Source of the DNA: Pseudomonas sp. ANT_H4
GTDB taxonomy: Bacteria; Pseudomonadota; Gammaproteobacteria; Pseudomonadales; Pseudomonadaceae
Direction of reading: 5' to 3'
DNA: 64,000 bases
Assembly (NCBI RefSeq): GCF_008369295.1
Contig: NZ_VOBG01000014.1
Location: forward strand, 62,001 to 126,000
Shown one piece after another: positions 55,001-63,068 of the stretch (positions are counted from its first letter, which is position 1; each line of letters begins with the position of its first letter). A program made the position numbers and the translations under genes. The notes beneath the pieces were generated by a model, which worked only from the letters and a program-made list of their open reading frames with translations, made no database searches and was not told the origin of the DNA.

Positions 55001-57112
55001 CAGTTGCAGGAGACCTTCGCTCTGGATGCGGCCCTGTGCGTTGAGCAACTGGCCCGGGCCGTTGAGCAGCAGGCTTACGCCCTGGGCGCCACCGGCCAGC
55101 AGGCCGGCGTTGCGGTTGTCGAGGCCGGAGGCGCGCACGTCGAGCCCGTCCCCCAACACGCGCCCGGCGCGGTTGTCGATATCACCACCGGCGACGTCGA
55201 GCAGCAGTTGCTTGCCGACGATTACGCCGCTTTGGTTATCCAGGTTCGCGGCGTGCAGTTCGATATCGCCCTGCCCGGCCTGTAAGCGGCCCTGGGCGTT
55301 GTTGAGCTTTTGCGCGGCGGTGAGGGTCAGCTTGCCGCTGTCGGCGCTCAGTACGCCGCCTGCGTTGCTGCTGAGGTTGCCCGCCTTGACGTTGAGGTCT
55401 GTGCTGGCCTGGGCGAAACCCTGGTTGTTGTTGAAGCTGTTGTTGACGGTGAGGTTGAGCGCGCCGCCGTCGGCCTGGATCAGGCCCTTGAGGCTGTTGT
55501 CGAGGTCGCTGGCGTTGACTGTGGCGGTCTTGGCGACCAGTACGCCGTTCTGGTTATTCAGCTTGCCGGCGTTGACGGTCAAGTCGTTGGCGATGACTTG
55601 ACCACCACTGTTGTTCAGGTCGGCACTGCTCAGCACCAGGCTGCCACCGGCCATTTCGATACGGCCTTGGCGGTTGTCTAGGGAGGCGCTGTTGAGCGTA
55701 GCGGCCTGGTCCTCGCCGAAGCGAATCAGCCCGCCGAGGTTGACGATGGCCGGTGAGCTAATCGCCAGGCTCTGTTCGCCGAACAGGCGTGCGCTGGCAC
55801 CTTGGTTGGTCAGTTTGGCGCTGCTGACCTCGACAGTCTTGGCCTGGATGATCGCGCCCTGGTTGGTCAGCGCCTGCGCGGCGGTGATCGCCAGTGCGCG
55901 GCTGGCCAGCAGGTTGCCGCTGGTGTTGACGGTCTGCGCGTTGACCACCAGGTCACCGGTGGCGTTGCGGCTGTTGTCGGGCGCAACGCCGGCTTCGATG
56001 ATGCCCGGGTTGGTGACCTTGATCGCGTTGAGTTCGATGCGCTGACCCGCGGCCAGGCTCTTTTGGTTGACCAGTTCTTCGGCACTGCTCACCTGCACAT
56101 TGCCGGTGGCGTAGACCTTGTCGGTCAGGTTCACGTTCTGCGCGGTGACCTTGAGATTACCGGTGGCCGCCGTCTGCGCCATGCTCAGGTGCCCATTGGC
56201 ATCCAACTGGATATCCCCACCACTGGCGGCCAGCGTACCGTCGAGCTTCACGCCCACGCCGGCTTCGGTGCCGACCAGCTTGATGGCGCCTGCGTACATG
56301 CCGCCCAGCGCCGAGGAGTCAATCGCCAGCTCCGGCTTGGCGCTACCGTCATCGGCACGCGCGGTGGTCTTTAGGCTTTGGGCATCGACGTCGTTACGCC
56401 CGGCGATCACGGTCAATTCGCGTGCGTTGATCTGCGCATTGATCTTGGCCGAGCGGGTGATGATCTCGAAGCGGTCGACGTTACTGGCGTTCAGGCCCTG
56501 GCCGTCGATGGTCACGGCACCGCCGTCAACCTGGTAGCGCTGCAACTGGCCGCTCGCGTCGAGCACCGGTTTGCCGGTAGTGAGGGTCACGTTGGGAGTG
56601 TTGATGAAGCCGCAGCCGCTGCACGTGACGCCGTAAGGGTTGGCCACGATGACCTTGGCCGACTGGCCCGCCACTTCGGTGTAGCCGCGTAATTGGCTGG
56701 GGCTGCCGCCGTTGACTTCGTTGAGGATAACGCTGGCCGCGCCGCCTTTGAGGTTCGGGTTGCCGACGATAAAGCCGCCCAATTGGGTGTTGGTCACCGC
56801 ACCATTGGCGTTGTTGAGGATCACGCCGTTGGGGCCGACGTTGTAGTCCTTGAATTGGTTATGGGACAAGCCGCTGCCATTGGGAGTGGCGATGTTCACC
56901 ACTGGTACGCCATTGCCGGCCTGGCCGACGGTGGTGCCTGGCGCACTGACCACAATGCCTTCGGCCTGGGCCAGCAGCGGCTGCCAGAACAACGCGTTGG
57001 CCAGGATCAGCGCCAGGCCGCGCTTGGGTAGGCCCCAGAACGAGTCGCGGCTTTTCAGTGCAGAAGAAGGCTGGCGAGCCAGAAAGGCAAAGTGGCGAAC
57101 ATCCATTGTCAT
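48059..57112 (-). CDS. FhaB/CdiA-like two-partner secretion exoprotein with WHH nuclease toxin
   Basis: A 3017-residue secreted protein. A long signal (to about AQA, residue 50) precedes a TPS secretion domain (about 55-310; motifs GNPNLKGG and NPYGV). Many filamentous-hemagglutinin repeats follow (to about 2000), then a glycine/alanine-rich hydrophobic pretoxin zone and a DUF637-type region. VAGKG-type repeats (about 2640-2680) lead into a Hint domain (2689-2837, beginning CCFAAGTMVATPDGE) and the toxin (2838-3017) with YTWHHHQDTGRMQLVP, the WHH motif of HNH/Endo VII-like nucleases. The start ATG may be 57112 or 57106. Exported by the fhaC-like gene 25 bp upstream; neutralised by the SMI1-type gene downstream. 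Hint and toxin are probably cleaved off to act in neighbouring cells. Confidence 0.88.
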   Translation of the reverse strand: MTMDVRHFAFLARQPSSALKSRDSFWGLPKRGLALILANALFWQPLLAQAEGIVVSAPGTTVGQAGNGVPVVNIATPNGSGLSHNQFKDYNVGPNGVILNNANGAVTNTQLGGFIVGNPNLKGGAASVILNEVNGGSPSQLRGYTEVAGQSAKVIVANPYGVTCSGCGFINTPNVTLTTGKPVLDASGQLQRYQVDGGAVTIDGQGLNASNVDRFEIITRSAKINAQINARELTVIAGRNDVDAQSLKTTARADDGSAKPELAIDSSALGGMYAGAIKLVGTEAGVGVKLDGTLAASGGDIQLDANGHLSMAQTAATGNLKVTAQNVNLTDKVYATGNVQVSSAEELVNQKSLAAGQRIELNAIKVTNPGIIEAGVAPDNSRNATGDLVVNAQTVNTSGNLLASRALAITAAQALTNQGAIIQAKTVEVSSAKLTNQGASARLFGEQSLAISSPAIVNLGGLIRFGEDQAATLNSASLDNRQGRIEMAGGSLVLSSADLNNSGGQVIANDLTVNAGKLNNQNGVLVAKTATVNASDLDNSLKGLIQADGGALNLTVNNSFNNNQGFAQASTDLNVKAGNLSSNAGGVLSADSGKLTLTAAQKLNNAQGRLQAGQGDIELHAANLDNQSGVIVGKQLLLDVAGGDIDNRAGRVLGDGLDVRASGLDNRNAGLLAGGAQGVSLLLNGPGQLLNAQGRIQSEGLLQLRGERFDNSAGILLGQTVEVTAQSFNNSDKGALVSDGGDITLNVSNLLTNVGGQIDAGERSVLVKHLTTLNNDGGTLRGKRLDIAAQHLNNNDGGQLLAGAGGLSYSGQDVSNRKGLILSGGALTELHTARLDNQGGTVQGDSLTVTADKLDNGSDGLMASLVGNLQLTVEALANRGGKLFGKEQVTVSGATLDNSAGGQISGNQLNLTSRDTLINQGGLIEANQGLSLNGGNLDNSANGQLRALGGTDSSLNLSGALNNQNGTLEFGSQTLRLDAASLNNQAGQIQHAGTGLFRLNTASLSGSQGTINGMGTADWAFGTVDGLGRVQLNEVLTYKSAQGLTLKAGDRMASGKGLTLDVASLNNGGELLSDGDVSITTGEMTNSGRVSALQTLTVAANNLSQNGGRLAATNARLTLGGTLDNLGFLTARQQLDIAAAQINNRGTLGAQGAVNLTAVNGITNAADTLLFSGGDMTLRSNGFSNLYGDVYSKGNLSFAAVNGGRAVLFSNRSGTVESEGSIGINAGFIENAKDEFELGQTLTTGSLSWICHQHCGEKDNWERGEITIYETYLEAATKDSVSARLVAGKNMLLQGDNVQNRYSLMAANGDLSITAGDLLNQGAATRTGQRKLVIGTPGHVSDDLFERMQYVDVPAFNAATAAGHFDKARFEELKSRSPNRLPFVHSSDVTTWTNNGGPGYDATLQAGGTVNLNVARTLQNGTLHNNTLAQLTGTLGDDQTGIPVGGININLSKHANDPSAQAPGSVLPVVGVAPGGGFVPVDYTGTAFAPVDPTTSPTFQLPKGEYGLFVKNADPTSHYLIETNPEFTSVSGFLSSDYMLGKLGYSADNAWRRLGDGQYETRLIRDAVLAQTGQRFLAGGLYSDADQFRYLMDNGLASKDALRLSLGVALTGQQVGALTHDIVWMENRVIDGQTVLVPVLYLAQADSRNVRGNSLIQGRDLNLVTGGDLINVGTLRASNNLTAISSGSLYTGGLVEAGNNLSLLAQDSIRNAMAGEIRGKQVSLTALKGDITNDTTAIQVRDGVGMRTLTDTGAGTIVARENLAIDAGRDLTNRGALTAGNDANLTAGRDLNLIAASDTSVKHETRDGGEKSSITTDVKNLAASVTAGGSINMQAGQDVNIIGSTATAATAGKDLNIAAGRDLNVASVSDMHNVEGKEKHGKKRIKTADEQTTQLASVLTAGRDFTSQAGRDTTIVASKISAGNEAYLYSGDKLNLLAAQNSTHTLYDMKENGGWGAKKTKRDEVTRVTNVGTEIKTGGDLTLASGGDQLYQRAKLSSGNDLTIASGGAVTFEAVKDLHQESHEKSKSDLAWTSAKGKGNTDETLRQSELMAQGQLAIKAVDGLKIDIKQIDQNTVSQTIDVMVKADPQLAWLKEAEKRGDVDWRHVKELHDSFKYSHSSLGQGAMLAIIIVVTVLTAGAASALAASAGSAVGAGSTMAAATAATAATSTTAAVAGTAAGLGNIIATASLTSLASTGVVSTINNKGNLGAALKETFSSDSMKQSLIAGASAGFVNYASGNWFGAQSDPVTNKVSGPSVVPHWNDPAAIGRFGTIQLAGGAVRGTLSEALGQGSFKDAMKGSLFDVLQATSFTGVGDFGNAFKLQDSGLSKTALHAVVGGLLSEAMGGDFKTGAIAAGANEALIVALDKSPLLSSSDPAEHDRLVNAASKLVGLLAAASVNGDVAMGSEIAGNAQSYNRKLHVQEEKRLAQEAKSLDATKKSRSGFEWDALLTFVAGGEVDQKTNNELQGVLARYSPTNPEGQALGDDLSVAREVITKLQNEKVLLTWADGSPIVANGAQVVAFKSTDKQYTDSRLFNPSSNTTYNNEPGGMGVVPDAWAEQYGEGTAIRKLPEIAALSSDAISQAEQIDRLRVLVGGGINSNIDLKLLAELMPIGGVGKGTLLNAIKELAARDVLAVKGTEAIAGKAAETVAGKGLESVAGKGIDAAAGKGTEQFANQAQAKLAGYSPCCFAAGTMVATPDGERAIDALKVGDIVWTKPEEGGEPFASKVSATHIRTDQPIYQLTLVKNGAAGEGTTETLQVTPGHPFYVPARKGFVPLIELKPGDQLQSLGDGATQDASISVVSIKLLQSQGKTYNLTVDIGHTFYVGKLSTWVHNTGPCYTCNAGSCSIQGNLGDVPYDSRNIREELSDKYGADNVLSTTVPPSGMPNVKLAGMHKDIVLPDGSNARVVFDNKGFPIFDDVTRFDTHINISEFRAASYDGQLRMATRDLRTQIDSGAVPSSAFTDVQLKAIRGGQDKIPGYTWHHHQDTGRMQLVPEAFHNGARHVGWESMSKGQ

Positions 57113-57137
57113 ATTCTCGATGTAACGGGGCGTTGAG

Positions 57138-58859
57138 TTACAGGAAGAAATCCATGCGGAAGTAGATCGGCGCTTCGCGCTCGCTCATCACTGCCGGGCG
57201 TTCCAGAGAATGGGCAAAGGTCACGCTGGTGCTGACGTATTTGCCGCGGGCGAACAGCTCCAGGGAGTTGCTCGAGACCCGGCCGTGCACTTCACCGTTG
57301 TAACGGTCGTTGCTGATCACGCCCTGGTCGTAGCCGACGCTTGCGCCGTATTCGGCAAAGGCCGGGCGCATCCAGTCCCAGGTCACCGGGCGAGCCCAGC
57401 GCACGTCGTTGCGCCAGTAGCCGCCGCTGTCGCCGGTGAGCTGCTGGTCTTTAAAACCGCGTACCGAGGCCGAACCGCCGAGGCTCATGCGCTGGGGGCT
57501 GAACAGGATGTCTTCACTGCGTTGGCCGGTGGCCAGGCTGGAGAAACTGAACGACTCGCCCCACAGCGTGAACGGCTGCAAGTAGCTGACGGTGGCGGTG
57601 TATTTGCGGTAGCGCGCGTTGGGCTGGCGATTGCCGTACTGATCGCGCTCGTTTTCAGCTTGGGCATCGAAGGCGCCGATACCGTTCTGCATGCCCAGGT
57701 CGAGGTTGACGAAGGCATTGCCGATGCGTCGGCCGTGGTTGATGCCCAGCTGCAGTTCGCTGAGGCGGTTGCTGCTGGGCTCGGTGCGGACGTCGAGGAT
57801 GTAGTTGTTGGTGCGCAGGTGCGACACGCCGACGTTCACCGACGTCTTGCTCACGTCGTCACGATGGATCACCCGCTCGGCGCGCAGTTGGTGGTTCTCG
57901 TTGTCGCCGTTCTGCTTGAACTTGTAGTCGTTGGTCACGCCGTAAGTGCGGTAATCACTCTCGCTGTAGGTGTAGCTGAAGTTCCACCAGCCCCACGGCA
58001 CGTTGTAATACAGCATGGAGTTTTTCGAGGTTTTCTGGTGGTCGCTGACGGCATCGTGGCCGCCGCGCAGTACCAGTTGGTCAGCCAGGCCCAGCGGGCT
58101 GTCCCACTCAAGGCCTGCGCCCCACTGCTGTTCGCCGGTGCTTTTCTGCCCGTCGTTGTTGCGCGACAAGCTGGTGCGCCAGGGCTTTTGCGGGGCATTT
58201 TTCACCAGCACTTCGCTACCGCCTACCTCGCTGCCAGGGGCCAGTTCCATCTGCGCCTGTTTCGACGGCAGGCGGTTCAACTGGTCCACCAACTGCTCGA
58301 TTTCCCGCAGGTTGAGCTGCTCTCCGACTTTGCCGGGAAAAGCCATGGCCAGTTCGCGTTCGGACAGGTTGCTGCCCTGGGCACCCTTCATGCCTTCGAG
58401 CTTGCCCTCGACCACCAGCACGCTCAGGTGGCCGCTGGACAGGTCCTGCTGCGGCAAGTAGGCGCGGCTGGTGACCATGCCCTTGTCGATGTAATAGTCG
58501 GTGATGACCTTGAGCAGCCCGTTGAGCTGGGTGACGCCCAGGCACTGGCCAATATAGGGTTTGAGCAGACGCACGCGGTCAGTGGCGGACAGACTGTCGG
58601 CGCCCTTGAGTTCGATGTCCTTGATGGGAAAGCAGCGGCTGTCCACCGGAGCGGCGGGCACAACGGGCTTGGCTTCTTTACCGGGCAGTTCCTTGAGTTC
58701 TTCAAGGCGCCGGCGCTGTTCTTCCAGCAGGCGATTTTGCCGGTCGCGGATCAGGTCTTGATCCCCTGGCGTGGGTGCGGCAACCGCGCTGTTCAAAACA
58801 AGGCAGGCAAGCAGCGAGATACACAGCAGATACCGAATCCGAGGCAATAACGAAGACAT
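57138..58859 (-). CDS. FhaC/ShlB-family two-partner secretion outer-membrane transporter
   Basis: A 573-residue Omp85-superfamily transporter. A signal ending in AVAA, an N-terminal helix rich in R/E/L (RLLEEQRRRLEELKEL), two POTRA domains (about 95-245) and a 16-strand barrel with the conserved SVRGFK motif (VRGFKDQQLTG) of the L6 loop. It exports the fhaB-like protein. The longer frame to 58916 is rejected because the ATG at 58859 begins the signal peptide. Stop 25 bp before the fhaB-like start. Confidence 0.9.
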   Translation of the reverse strand: MSSLLPRIRYLLCISLLACLVLNSAVAAPTPGDQDLIRDRQNRLLEEQRRRLEELKELPGKEAKPVVPAAPVDSRCFPIKDIELKGADSLSATDRVRLLKPYIGQCLGVTQLNGLLKVITDYYIDKGMVTSRAYLPQQDLSSGHLSVLVVEGKLEGMKGAQGSNLSERELAMAFPGKVGEQLNLREIEQLVDQLNRLPSKQAQMELAPGSEVGGSEVLVKNAPQKPWRTSLSRNNDGQKSTGEQQWGAGLEWDSPLGLADQLVLRGGHDAVSDHQKTSKNSMLYYNVPWGWWNFSYTYSESDYRTYGVTNDYKFKQNGDNENHQLRAERVIHRDDVSKTSVNVGVSHLRTNNYILDVRTEPSSNRLSELQLGINHGRRIGNAFVNLDLGMQNGIGAFDAQAENERDQYGNRQPNARYRKYTATVSYLQPFTLWGESFSFSSLATGQRSEDILFSPQRMSLGGSASVRGFKDQQLTGDSGGYWRNDVRWARPVTWDWMRPAFAEYGASVGYDQGVISNDRYNGEVHGRVSSNSLELFARGKYVSTSVTFAHSLERPAVMSEREAPIYFRMDFFL

Positions 58860-59235
58860 GTTCGATCCATCGAAAAACAAGGGCGGCAAACTACCATCGA
58901 ACTCCAGGACGGCCAAGAATCTGGCTTAGTTGGATTCGATAATTAATAAGTTCGTAAGCCATTTATTAAAAACAACTAAAAAATCAAGTAACGATTACCA
59001 ACTTGTATTTGGAATTTTTATTCCGACAAGCGGTAACAGTTTTGATGCAGGTCTCGTCAAGGCTCTAGAGAGTTGCCACTAGTTAGCCACCAACCTTGCG
59101 TCGAGATTGATTAGTAGCCAGAAGAGAGGAAAAGTTCACGAGCCTTTTGTGAATTGGATCCCATATTTGAATGTTGATCGTTGCCACACTCTGTGGGACG
59201 CGGAGCGTGGCAACGATCATCAACAGAGGCTGTAT
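58860..59235. other. promoter region of the two-partner secretion operon and end of pgaD
   Basis: Bases 58925-59040 are A/T rich (TTAATAAGTTCGTAAGCC...) and probably carry the operon promoter. The palindrome 59173-59224 lies near pgaD. No other feature. Confidence 0.5.
59173..59224. repeat. palindrome GTTGATCGTTGCCAC / GTGGCAACGATCATCAAC
   Basis: A long imperfect hairpin of the same family as 3143-3174, beyond the pgaD stop; a possible terminator of pgaABCD. Confidence 0.65.
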
Positions 59236-59712
59236 TTAGCCCACTTCCTTGACCCGCCCCCGCACCAGCTTCAACCCCACCCGCTCCACCTCACGGGACA
59301 CATGAGCGGTCACTTCCCGCACCCCACCGTCTTGGTCGTTATGAATCACCAACACCCCCGGCCGGCGCAGTTGTTCCAACTCGCCCTCGGCCAGGCTGAA
59401 ACTTTCGCTCAAGCCTTTATCACTCAGGGCCTTGCCCGCAGCTCTGCGCTGGGCAAAACGCTTGCCCCGGCGTTGTTGATAACGTGCCCAACTGATCAGC
59501 AGCACCGCGTTAAATACCGCAATCCACAGGTAAATCTGCAAGGTATTCAAGGCCGCGAAAATCGGCGCATCCAGGCGCGGGCCGCCGTGGGTTTCCAGCA
59601 TCGGCACCAACCCGCGTACCAACAAAATAATCAACCCGGCCCAGGCCATCAGGGTCAGGAATACATCGATTGCCCACATCACCGGGCGCTGAGAGGTTCG
59701 AATCAGGTTCAT
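59236..59712 (-). CDS. pgaD: PgaD, PNAG synthase small subunit
   Basis: A 158-residue membrane protein (two segments: WAIDVFLTLMAWAGLIILLV and LWIAVFNAVLLISWARY) with the RTSQRPVMWAIDVFLT start of PgaD. It supports polymerisation with PgaC and links activity to c-di-GMP. The ATG 59712 with AAGGAAG upstream overlaps the pgaC stop; the longer frame to 59880 is not used. Confidence 0.85.
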   Translation of the reverse strand: MNLIRTSQRPVMWAIDVFLTLMAWAGLIILLVRGLVPMLETHGGPRLDAPIFAALNTLQIYLWIAVFNAVLLISWARYQQRRGKRFAQRRAAGKALSDKGLSESFSLAEGELEQLRRPGVLVIHNDQDGGVREVTAHVSREVERVGLKLVRGRVKEVG

Positions 59713-61055
59713 GGCTGCACTTCCTTTTGGGGGGCTTTGATTCCGCGATCCGGACTGACCCAGCGCGCGCGCTTCTGGTGTTGGCGGAACAGCACTTTGG
59801 GGAAACTCACCAGCGTGGTGAACAGGCTGACCAGCCAGAACACCAGCGGGTACCAGACGGTCCAGAACAGGGTTTTCCACAGGCCGCGCTCATAACGGCG
59901 GTCGATCATGATGCTCACGGCGAACTGCACCAGGCACACCACCGCCAGCAGCAAACCGGTGAAGGCCGGTGGCATCAACGAATCCACGGCAATCGCTTGC
60001 GGCAACGGAACAATTTTGCCCACGCCCCAGAAGATCACCGACAGCAGAAAAGTGAAGGCCCAACCGGTGGACAGGCAGTACTCGAACAGCAACGGCCACA
60101 GGTAGCGATGGCGCCATTGCCAGATGCCACGGATATTTTTGAACAGTACTTCGGCGCCGCCCTGGGCCCAGCGCAGGCGCTGCTTCCACAAGCCGCCGAG
60201 GGTTTCCGGCATCAGAATCCAGCACAGGGCGCGGGGTTCGTAGAAGATGCTCCAGTGGTCCAGTTGCAGCTTCCAACTGACGTCGATGTCTTCGGTAATC
60301 ATGTCGGTGCTCCAGTAGTCGACCCGGTCCAGGGCCGCACGACGGAACGCCACCACCACGCCGGAGACGGTGAAGATCCGCCCGAACACCCGCTGGGTAC
60401 GCTTGATCAAACCGATGATCGAGGAGAACTCGCCCACCTGCACCCGGCCGATCAATGTGGAGCGCGTGCGGATGCGCGGGTTGCCGGTGACCGCACCCAA
60501 TCGCGGGTTGTCGAGCATCGGCGCCACCAGGTAGGCCGCCGCATTGCGGTCGAGCAAGGCATCACCGTCGATGCACACCAGGTACTCACTGCGAGCCGCC
60601 ACCGCCCCCATGCGCAGGGCAACCGCCTTGCCCTGGTTTTGCGCCAGGTGCAGCACTCGCAGGCGCGGCTCCCGCAACGCCAGGGCATCGAGCACGGCGG
60701 CGGTGTTATCGCTGGAGCCGTCGTTGATGGCGATTACTTCGATGTTCGGGTACTGCTGGGCCAGCGCGGCGCCGATGGTGTCGGCGGCGTTGTCGCCTTC
60801 GTTGTAGCAAGGGATCAGGATCGAGATCAGCGGGTTGCCCGCCAGCACCGGCGCCGGAGTGTCATCGGCCCACGGCCAGTGGCGCTCCCAGTGCAGCCAG
60901 AAGTACAGGCCACCGGCGATCCACAGCCCGGACATGAACAGTGGGTAAAAAAACACGAAGTCCATCAGGAACTGCCCGGTGACCAGAAAGATCAGGCCCA
61001 GGGGCACGCCCAACACCAGGGATAAGACGAGTAAAGCCAGGATTCTGTCGAACAT
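59709..61055 (-). CDS. pgaC: PgaC, PNAG glycosyltransferase (family 2)
   Basis: A 448-residue inner-membrane processive glycosyltransferase. ILIPCYNEGDNA begins the GT2 domain; INDGSSD and CIDGDALLD hold the catalytic and metal-binding aspartates; TEDIDVSW and QRLRWAQGG are the ED and QxxRW motifs. Two N-terminal and three C-terminal membrane segments. It makes poly-beta-1,6-N-acetylglucosamine from UDP-GlcNAc. Confidence 0.93.
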   Translation of the reverse strand: MFDRILALLVLSLVLGVPLGLIFLVTGQFLMDFVFFYPLFMSGLWIAGGLYFWLHWERHWPWADDTPAPVLAGNPLISILIPCYNEGDNAADTIGAALAQQYPNIEVIAINDGSSDNTAAVLDALALREPRLRVLHLAQNQGKAVALRMGAVAARSEYLVCIDGDALLDRNAAAYLVAPMLDNPRLGAVTGNPRIRTRSTLIGRVQVGEFSSIIGLIKRTQRVFGRIFTVSGVVVAFRRAALDRVDYWSTDMITEDIDVSWKLQLDHWSIFYEPRALCWILMPETLGGLWKQRLRWAQGGAEVLFKNIRGIWQWRHRYLWPLLFEYCLSTGWAFTFLLSVIFWGVGKIVPLPQAIAVDSLMPPAFTGLLLAVVCLVQFAVSIMIDRRYERGLWKTLFWTVWYPLVFWLVSLFTTLVSFPKVLFRQHQKRARWVSPDRGIKAPQKEVQP

Positions 61056-61058
61056 GGG

Positions 61059-63056
61059 TCAAGGATTCCACTGGTTGGAAAGGGCCGGACGCACGGTGTT
61101 CAGGTCCGGCGAGTTCTCCAGGAAGTTGTCGGGGTAGTAGCCAAAACTGGTGACGCCCTGGCGCTTGAGCACGCCCATCCACTCGGCCATTTGCGCGCCG
61201 GAAAGATCAGGCGCGGCGGCGGTGCGCCAGTCCTTGGCTTGCAACTCGAAGACCGTGCGTTGCAGGGCGCCGGGGCGGACCTTGACGGTGGCCACCAGCT
61301 TTTCCAGCCAGGCGTTGGAGTCTTCAAGGCTCTGGCCTTCCATCAGCGGCATAGCCATGGGCGCGGTCCAGTCGTAGCTCTGGAGGAAGTCATCGAGGTT
61401 CTGGGCAAACCAGGCTTCGCTGCCAGGGTTAAGCATTGGCTCGGCGAAAATATTGCGTGCGGTCTGCACTTGCGAACCGCGAAGTTTGCGGACCTTGGCG
61501 GTCAACTCGTGGGTGAAATCGATCAGGTATCGGCTCTTGAAGCGGGTCCAGCGCTGCATCACCGCAGGGTCGGCACGCAAGGCTTCAATACTGTCTGGCA
61601 GGCCGTTGGCGGCATAGGCCTTGAGGGCGGCGGGGCTGGCGTCTTCAAAATCGGAGAGCACCGCATCATCGTGGAACAGCACGCCGTCGATGGCATTGAT
61701 GCGGGCCAGGTCTTCGTAAATCTCGCCAATGATCTGCCGCACCTTGGGATCAAACGGCGACAGGCGCTGGTATTGGTCCGGGTCCTGGCCAACCTTGCCG
61801 GTCTGCGGGTCCCAGCGGGTGACGCGAGGCAGCTTGGCATCAAGGGCGAAGCTGAGCACCGGCATCCAGGCAAACACCCTGGCATGGGCGCGGGTGTGCA
61901 ACTGCCAGGCGACGCGGTTGAACAGGTCGGCGCGCACCGGCAAATGGCGGTTGGGGAAATACAGCGAATGCACCAGCCCATCGCCCTTGGGGTCGGCGAA
62001 GGCTTGCAGGAACACCGTGTCGGCGCCCATGTCCACCACGCGCTGGACCAATTGGTCGAGGTTGCGCGCTTCTTGCGCCTTGTCGGGGTCGTAGACGTTG
62101 TCCAGGTCCACATGCAGCACGCGCAACGGCGCCTGGGTCTGAACATTGACGATGGCATTGGCAAAGTGCTCGCCGTCCGGGTCCGAGGCCACCAGGAAAC
62201 GCGGGCTGCTCATCAGGTTGCCGAGGCTATCGAGGCCGTCTTCCAGGGTCAGGGCCATTTGATAGCCCTGCTCGTCCACCACTCGCAACGTGGTGCCATC
62301 CGGGGCGCCATAAGGCCAGACCCACACACGCGGGGCCTTGCCGGTGACAGCGCGGATCTTGTTGGAAATACCCGCCACATCGGTACGCATCCGCGCCTGG
62401 AACTGTGCCTCGGTTTCATAGCGACCGGTGGCCGTATCAAAGCGGCGGGTGGTGGCCGCCGGTTGCAGGTTGCCCTGGGGATTGGCCAGCACGCCCTTGT
62501 GATTGGCGTCGGTGTGGGCGGCGATTTCCACCAGGCCCGATTGCGACACTTCGCGCACCTGCTGCCAGGTCAGGAAGTCGGAACGCGGGCGCGGCGTGCC
62601 GGCGAAATCCACCGGCTGGTTTAACGGCGTGTCGATCCAGGTGCCCACCGGCGCCAGCAGCGCGTGCCAGTTGTAGGCCCTGAGGATCGGCATCACACGG
62701 GTATAGAAGCTGGCGTAGCCGTCATCGAAACTAAGCATGATGGCCTTGGGCGGCAGCTGCGGGCCGCCCTTTCGGGCCGCGAGGATCTGGTCGACGGAGA
62801 CTGGCTGGTAGCCGTTTTCCCGCAACCAGGCCAACTGTTCGATCAACCGCTCGGTGCGCACCGCCACCACCGCCTGATCGGGGTCGCGGTCCTCGACATC
62901 GTGGTAGGCAATACCGAGAAAATGGTTTTTCGGCCACGGCGCTTCGTTGGCCGCCTTGGGCCGTTCGGCGGGTGGAGTAAAGGGCGCGGGTTGCTGGGCG
63001 CAAGCGCTGCTCAGCACGAATCCCAACACCAGGCAGCAGCGGGAAAGAATGGACAT
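61059..63056 (-). CDS. pgaB: PgaB, PNAG deacetylase lipoprotein
   Basis: A 665-residue lipoprotein (lipobox SSAC, Cys 19). N-terminal deacetylase domain with SFDDGY (109-114) and the histidines in EIAAHTDANH; C-terminal glycoside-hydrolase-like domain (about 330-640; DLDNVYD and VLFHDDAVLSD). It partially removes N-acetyl groups so the polymer can be exported by PgaA. It precedes pgaC by 3 bp. Confidence 0.92.
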   Translation of the reverse strand: MSILSRCCLVLGFVLSSACAQQPAPFTPPAERPKAANEAPWPKNHFLGIAYHDVEDRDPDQAVVAVRTERLIEQLAWLRENGYQPVSVDQILAARKGGPQLPPKAIMLSFDDGYASFYTRVMPILRAYNWHALLAPVGTWIDTPLNQPVDFAGTPRPRSDFLTWQQVREVSQSGLVEIAAHTDANHKGVLANPQGNLQPAATTRRFDTATGRYETEAQFQARMRTDVAGISNKIRAVTGKAPRVWVWPYGAPDGTTLRVVDEQGYQMALTLEDGLDSLGNLMSSPRFLVASDPDGEHFANAIVNVQTQAPLRVLHVDLDNVYDPDKAQEARNLDQLVQRVVDMGADTVFLQAFADPKGDGLVHSLYFPNRHLPVRADLFNRVAWQLHTRAHARVFAWMPVLSFALDAKLPRVTRWDPQTGKVGQDPDQYQRLSPFDPKVRQIIGEIYEDLARINAIDGVLFHDDAVLSDFEDASPAALKAYAANGLPDSIEALRADPAVMQRWTRFKSRYLIDFTHELTAKVRKLRGSQVQTARNIFAEPMLNPGSEAWFAQNLDDFLQSYDWTAPMAMPLMEGQSLEDSNAWLEKLVATVKVRPGALQRTVFELQAKDWRTAAAPDLSGAQMAEWMGVLKRQGVTSFGYYPDNFLENSPDLNTVRPALSNQWNP

Positions 63057-63068
63057 GATCGGACTCTT

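Noticed and set aside
50000..57000. Repeats in the fhaB-like gene taken as CRISPR or DNA repeats
   Set aside because: They are protein-level hemagglutinin repeats with variable DNA spacing and no spacer structure.
57210..58850. 546-codon open frame on the plus strand
   Set aside because: Antisense of the FhaC-like transporter; composition (A, V, H-rich) is typical of a GC-rich shadow frame.
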